This document shows, piece after piece, positions 61,306-64,000 of a stretch of 64,000 nucleotides of DNA (within the stretch, counting starts at the first letter, position 1; every line of letters begins with the position of its first letter). Below the pieces are notes generated by a model. That model saw only the letters and a list, made by a program, of their open reading frames with translations, did not search any database and had not been told where the DNA came from. The DNA is from Actinotalea endophytica (GTDB lineage Bacteria; Actinomycetota; Actinomycetes; Actinomycetales; Cellulomonadaceae), in assembly GCF_025717005.1 (NCBI RefSeq), contig NZ_JAOVZU010000004.1, positions 62,001 through 126,000 of the forward strand, given 5' to 3'. The position numbers and the translations under genes were made by a program.

Positions 61306-61903
61306 GGCTCGGCACGTTACGCCTTCGCGACGCGCGGGCGGGCATCGACGGGGAGCTCGGCCGTCACGTCGGCGTGGTTGCCGGACACCAGCCCGACGCC
61401 GCGCAGGGCGGTGGTCCGCGAGGTCAGCCTCGAGCTCGAGACAGGGGCTCGCGGCCGAGACAGAGGCTCGCGGCCGAGACAGGGGCTTGCGGCCGAGACA
61501 GGGGCGCAGACACCCCTACCTGGGCACGAAGCCCCTACCTGGGCACGAAGCCCCTACCTGGGCACGAAGAGCCCCTACCTGGGCACGGAGCCCCTACCTG
61601 GGCACGGAGCCCCTAGCTGGGCACGGAGCCCCTACCTCGGCGAATAGCCCCTACCTCTACGCGCGAACGGTGCAGGCCGCGCCTCGGCGCCTCGCCGGTC
61701 TGCGCGAACGCGCCTGCACAGGGTGGGCGCCAGGTCCCGGGGTGCACTGGTCTCGCACGTGAGACCGGCACCTCCGGGCAAGGTCGTCGGGCGGCCGCCC
61801 GCTCGGCTTGTTGCCGGCTGATCACCCTGAACGGACGCACCCAGCGCGGCGGGTGCTCGACCCCATCCGCTCGATGCCAGGGACGAGCCTCGGGTCCGAC
61901 GGC
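61306..61903. other. 598-bp gene-free region with tandem repeats
   Basis: No convincing gene on either strand. Most of the first half is taken by 19-bp tandem repeats (see 61438-61656). The second half has ordinary base composition and no recognisable RNA gene; the promoter of the S9 peptidase must lie at its left edge, but I could not place it. Confidence 0.6.
61438..61656. repeat. Two adjoining families of 19-bp tandem repeats
   Basis: Family A, GAGACAGGGGCTCGCGGCC, has three full copies (61438, 61457, 61476) and a partial fourth at 61495. Family B, CCCCTACCTGGGCACGAAG, follows at 61513 with seven copies (61513, 61532, 61551, 61572, 61591, 61610, 61629) and a partial eighth at 61648; a two-base AG insert separates copies three and four. 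Both families have exactly 19-base units, although their sequences differ. Confidence 0.9.
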
Positions 61904-62842
61904 TCAGGTCCAGGGACGCGCCGACCGCGCCGCCCAGTAGTCCCCGGCGGGCTCGGCCCCGCCCAGCGCCTCGGCGATCAGGGCGCCGTCGGGTGCGAGC
62001 CCGGCCGCGGCCACGTGGGAGGCCAGCTGCTCCGGCGTGGCCGCCCCGGACAGCACCCGCCACGCCCACGGTCGGGCGAGCGCCGCGGCGATCGCGAGCC
62101 GGTCCAGCTCGATCCCGGCCCGCCGCGCGACCGACGCCGCATGCGGTGCACGCTCACCGGCACCGACCAGCCGCCCGTTCGCGACCGACTCCTTGACCAC
62201 GACCTGCGCCCCGGCCGCGGCGGCCTCGGCGGCGGCCGCGCCGACCGACGGCTCGAGCAGGTTCCAGGTCACCTGGAACGCGGTGAACAGCGGAGCGCCG
62301 TCGACCTCGACGTCCAGCGCGGCGCGCACCGCGTCCGACTGGTGCGGGCCGGAGGTCGAGATGCCGACCCGGACGCCCTCGTCGCGCACCGCCGCGAGCG
62401 CGCGGTGCAGCCCGGGGTCCGCGAGGGCACCGGAGTCGAGCGTCGCGGAGTGCACCAGGTATCTGCCGAGGTTGCTGCCGAGCAGGTCACGGGTCAGCGG
62501 CCACTGCTCGCGGAACGCGGCGACGGAGTGGTCCTTGATCTCGTGGACCTGCGCGGCCATGTCCCAGTCGCCGACGTACCGGTACCCCCACTTCGACCCG
62601 ACCTCGACGTCCCGGTGGCCACGGGCCGCCAACCAGTGCGCGGCGAACTCCTCGGCACGGCCGTAGGAGCGGGCGACGTCGACGTAACGGATCCCCGCGG
62701 CGTAGGCGGCGTCGAGCAGCTCGTGCGTGCGGGCCTCCAGCTCGGCCGGCGAGCGCTGCCCGCCGAGGTCCGCGTCACGACCGACGGTGATGTACGCCGG
62801 CCGGCCGATCGCGGCCAGGCCGAGCCCGAGTCGTGAGGTCAT
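61904..62842 (-). CDS. Aldo/keto reductase, 312 aa
   Basis: NADPH-dependent reductase family. RYVDVARSYGRAEE carries Asp and Tyr, GSKWGYRYVGDW the Lys, and YLVHSATLDSG the His. The second half (VRVGISTSGPHQSDAVRAAL; QVTWNLLEPSVG; VVVKESVANGRLVG) is that of D-threo-aldose-dehydrogenase-like members. ATG 62842 starts at MTSRLGLGL; ribosome site weak. Single gene with no clear partners. Substrate unknown. Confidence 0.85.
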   Translation of the reverse strand: MTSRLGLGLAAIGRPAYITVGRDADLGGQRSPAELEARTHELLDAAYAAGIRYVDVARSYGRAEEFAAHWLAARGHRDVEVGSKWGYRYVGDWDMAAQVHEIKDHSVAAFREQWPLTRDLLGSNLGRYLVHSATLDSGALADPGLHRALAAVRDEGVRVGISTSGPHQSDAVRAALDVEVDGAPLFTAFQVTWNLLEPSVGAAAAEAAAAGAQVVVKESVANGRLVGAGERAPHAASVARRAGIELDRLAIAAALARPWAWRVLSGAATPEQLASHVAAAGLAPDGALIAEALGGAEPAGDYWAARSARPWT

Positions 62843-62985
62843 CGGGGACCATCCTGCCCCGGTCCGCCCCCGGGCGCGCCCCACCTCGGCCGATCTGGCA
62901 CGCGTCCTGGCGCAGGACGACGCCCGACTCGCCGTGGGACCGCGAAGGGCGGCGGCCGGTCGGCCGCCGCCCCCGCCGTTGCTGC

Positions 62986-63717
62986 TCAGGCGTTGCCGCT
63001 GGAGACCCCGCCGTCGGTGCTCGAGCCGCTGTCGGTCGAGCCGTCGTCGGTCGAGCCCGGCCCGTGGCCACCGCGGCCGGGGCCGCCGTCGCCGTGTCCA
63101 CCGCCACCGGTGTGCGCGGTCACGGTCGCCAGGTCGGCCGACACGTCGTAGAACACCGGCTCACCGCCGGAGGTCCCGATCGCGTCGTACGACCCGTCCG
63201 GGTCCTGCCGCACCTCGGTGATCTGCGCGTCGGCATCCTGCGCCTGCACCGCCGCGATCACCTTGTCCGCCTCGTCACCGGTCACCGCGGTGTCCTGCGA
63301 GGCGCCCGGGCCACCGTCGCCGTGGCCGCCACCGCCGGTGCGGGCGGTCACGGTCGCCAGGTCGGCCGACACGTCGTAGAACACCGGCTCACTGCCGGAG
63401 GTCCCGATCGCGTCGTACGACCCGTCCGGGTCCTGCCGGACCTCGGTGATCTGCGCGTCGGCATCCTGCGCCTGCACCGCGGCGATCACCTTGTCCGCCT
63501 CGTCACCGGTCACCGCGGTGTCCTGCGAGGCACCTCGCTCGGGGCGTGTCCCGTCGGTCGAGCTGTCGGTCGAGCCGTCGGCAGCGGCGTCCGACGAGGC
63601 CGTGACGGCCGCGGACGGGCTGTCGGTCTGGGCCAACGCAAGGCTGGCCCCGCCCAGGGTGATCGCCGCGGCAGCGGCAGCAGTGCCGACCGCCAGGCCG
63701 GCGCGTCGCTTGGACAT
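62986..63717 (-). CDS. Secreted protein with two near-identical PepSY-like repeats, 243 aa
   Basis: Signal peptide of about 30 residues (basic start, Ala-rich core ending SLALA-QTD). A Ser/Thr/Asp linker follows. Residues 63-138 and 139-214 are 76-residue repeats (TAVTGDEADKVIAAVQAQDA then DPDGSYDAIGTSG and FYDVSADLATVTA), differing at very few positions. Each resembles a PepSY-type unit as in small secreted actinobacterial proteins. A Gly/His/Ser/Asp-rich tail ends it. ATG 63717 follows GGAGGAGC. Exported; function unknown. Confidence 0.8.
   Translation of the reverse strand: MSKRRAGLAVGTAAAAAAITLGGASLALAQTDSPSAAVTASSDAAADGSTDSSTDGTRPERGASQDTAVTGDEADKVIAAVQAQDADAQITEVRQDPDGSYDAIGTSGSEPVFYDVSADLATVTARTGGGGHGDGGPGASQDTAVTGDEADKVIAAVQAQDADAQITEVRQDPDGSYDAIGTSGGEPVFYDVSADLATVTAHTGGGGHGDGGPGRGGHGPGSTDDGSTDSGSSTDGGVSSGNA
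63076..63531 (-). repeat. Direct duplication of 228 bp inside the secreted protein gene
   Basis: Two head-to-tail units of 228 bases (63304-63531 and 63076-63303) are almost identical at DNA level, including synonymous positions. That points to a recent in-frame duplication or to ongoing homogenisation. Confidence 0.85.
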
Positions 63718-63833
63718 GAGCTCCTCCAATTTCCCCGGCGAATGTCGCCGGAATCAGAAGGAGGTTGCGTTCCGGGTATATGCAGGGCCTGCCAGATACC
63801 TGATGTGGTGCTGTGGATCCACGCCGATGCCTG

Positions 63834-64000
63834 TCACGCGGTACCGGTGCGCCGGAACCGGACCGGGCGTCCGTGGTCCTCGCGGAGCCACGGCCAGAAC
63901 GCCCACGTCATCAGCAGGGCCGCAGCCGCTCCGGCGACGGCGCCGAACACGGCATCGGACAGCCAGTGGGCGTTGATCAGCGTGCGCTGCCAGATCATGC
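63834..64000 (-). CDS. C-terminal part of a PAP2-superfamily phosphatase, 5' end outside window
   Basis: Minus-strand frame open from the window edge to TGA at 63836-63834. The last 55 residues include RTLINAHWLSDAVFGAVAGAA, which matches the PAP2 signature HWxSDVxxG near the C-terminus of lipid phosphatases, then a membrane segment (AALLMTWAFWPWL) and a basic tail. The first signature motifs lie beyond the window. Probably a membrane-bound phosphatidic-acid or undecaprenyl-pyrophosphate phosphatase type; exact substrate unknown. Confidence 0.7.
   Translation of the reverse strand, partial: MIWQRTLINAHWLSDAVFGAVAGAAAALLMTWAFWPWLREDHGRPVRFRRTGTA

Noticed and set aside
61438-61656. Possible CRISPR array
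   Set aside because: The units are 19 bp and directly adjoining with no unique spacers, and no cas genes are present.
61613-61840. Short open frames inside the repeat-bearing gap
   Set aside because: They overlap the tandem repeats, lack ribosome sites and have low-complexity products.

Overview
The window is about 64 kb of very GC-rich DNA with dense, often overlapping genes (many ATGA/GTGA junctions), GTG starts, a probable leaderless start, an F420-type flavoprotein family and a mycothiol-enzyme family. This points to an actinobacterium (Actinomycetota). A chemoreceptor and LamG/PKD-type secreted protein remnants would fit a motile Cellulomonas-like genus, but I cannot fix the genus from sequence alone.

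Layout. 1-120 is the tail of a secreted protein. 165-3957 is a TetR-controlled ABC exporter (ATPase plus FtsX-type permease). 4005-10495 is a tightly coupled minus-strand operon: AcpS-type phosphopantetheinyl transferase, acyl-CoA synthetase, 2-oxoacid dehydrogenase E1 alpha, E1 beta, E2, a free acyl carrier protein and an alpha/beta hydrolase. 10638-16626 holds plus-strand housekeeping and unknown genes (GDPD, phosphofructokinase, chorismate mutase, PPOX protein, a 45-residue ORF behind a structured leader, GNAT, zinc alcohol dehydrogenase). 16676-25201 is an L-fucose-type sugar locus: ABC importer, FucI, RhaB/FucK-type kinase, LacI regulator and FucU.

25492-39077 is mixed: an SDR with an unusual N-terminal extension and its divergent TetR, a coupled membrane operon ending in YqgE/AlgH, a DUF2252 protein, two aldo/keto reductases, a CPA1 antiporter, a rhodanese, a DUF4386 protein with a divergent TetR at twin operators, and a luciferase-like oxidoreductase. 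39104-41532 holds a chemoreceptor and a transaldolase-like aldolase.

The most striking region is 41721-59124. It reads as an actinobacterial counterpart of the enterobacterial carnitine (cai) plus fixABCX system: two CaiB-type CoA-transferases, a CaiC-type CoA ligase fused to a metallo-beta-lactamase-fold domain, a CaiA-type acyl-CoA dehydrogenase, a crotonase, a FadH/BaiCD-type Fe-S flavoprotein, EtfB/EtfA/FixC/FixX, two oxalate/formate-antiporter-type MFS carriers and a mycothiol-enzyme-like protein. Several enzymes have altered active sites, so the substrate is probably not carnitine. A nearly identical 27-bp box (24/27) precedes the two halves of the system, and a shorter match in the same orientation precedes a LacI-family gene at 41721. 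This suggests one self-regulated regulon for uptake, CoA activation and electron-transfer-flavoprotein-driven reduction of an unsaturated organic acid.

59323-64000 holds an S9 peptidase, a 598-bp gene-free stretch with two families of 19-bp tandem repeats, an aldo/keto reductase, a secreted protein with an internal 228-bp duplication, and the tail of a PAP2-type phosphatase.
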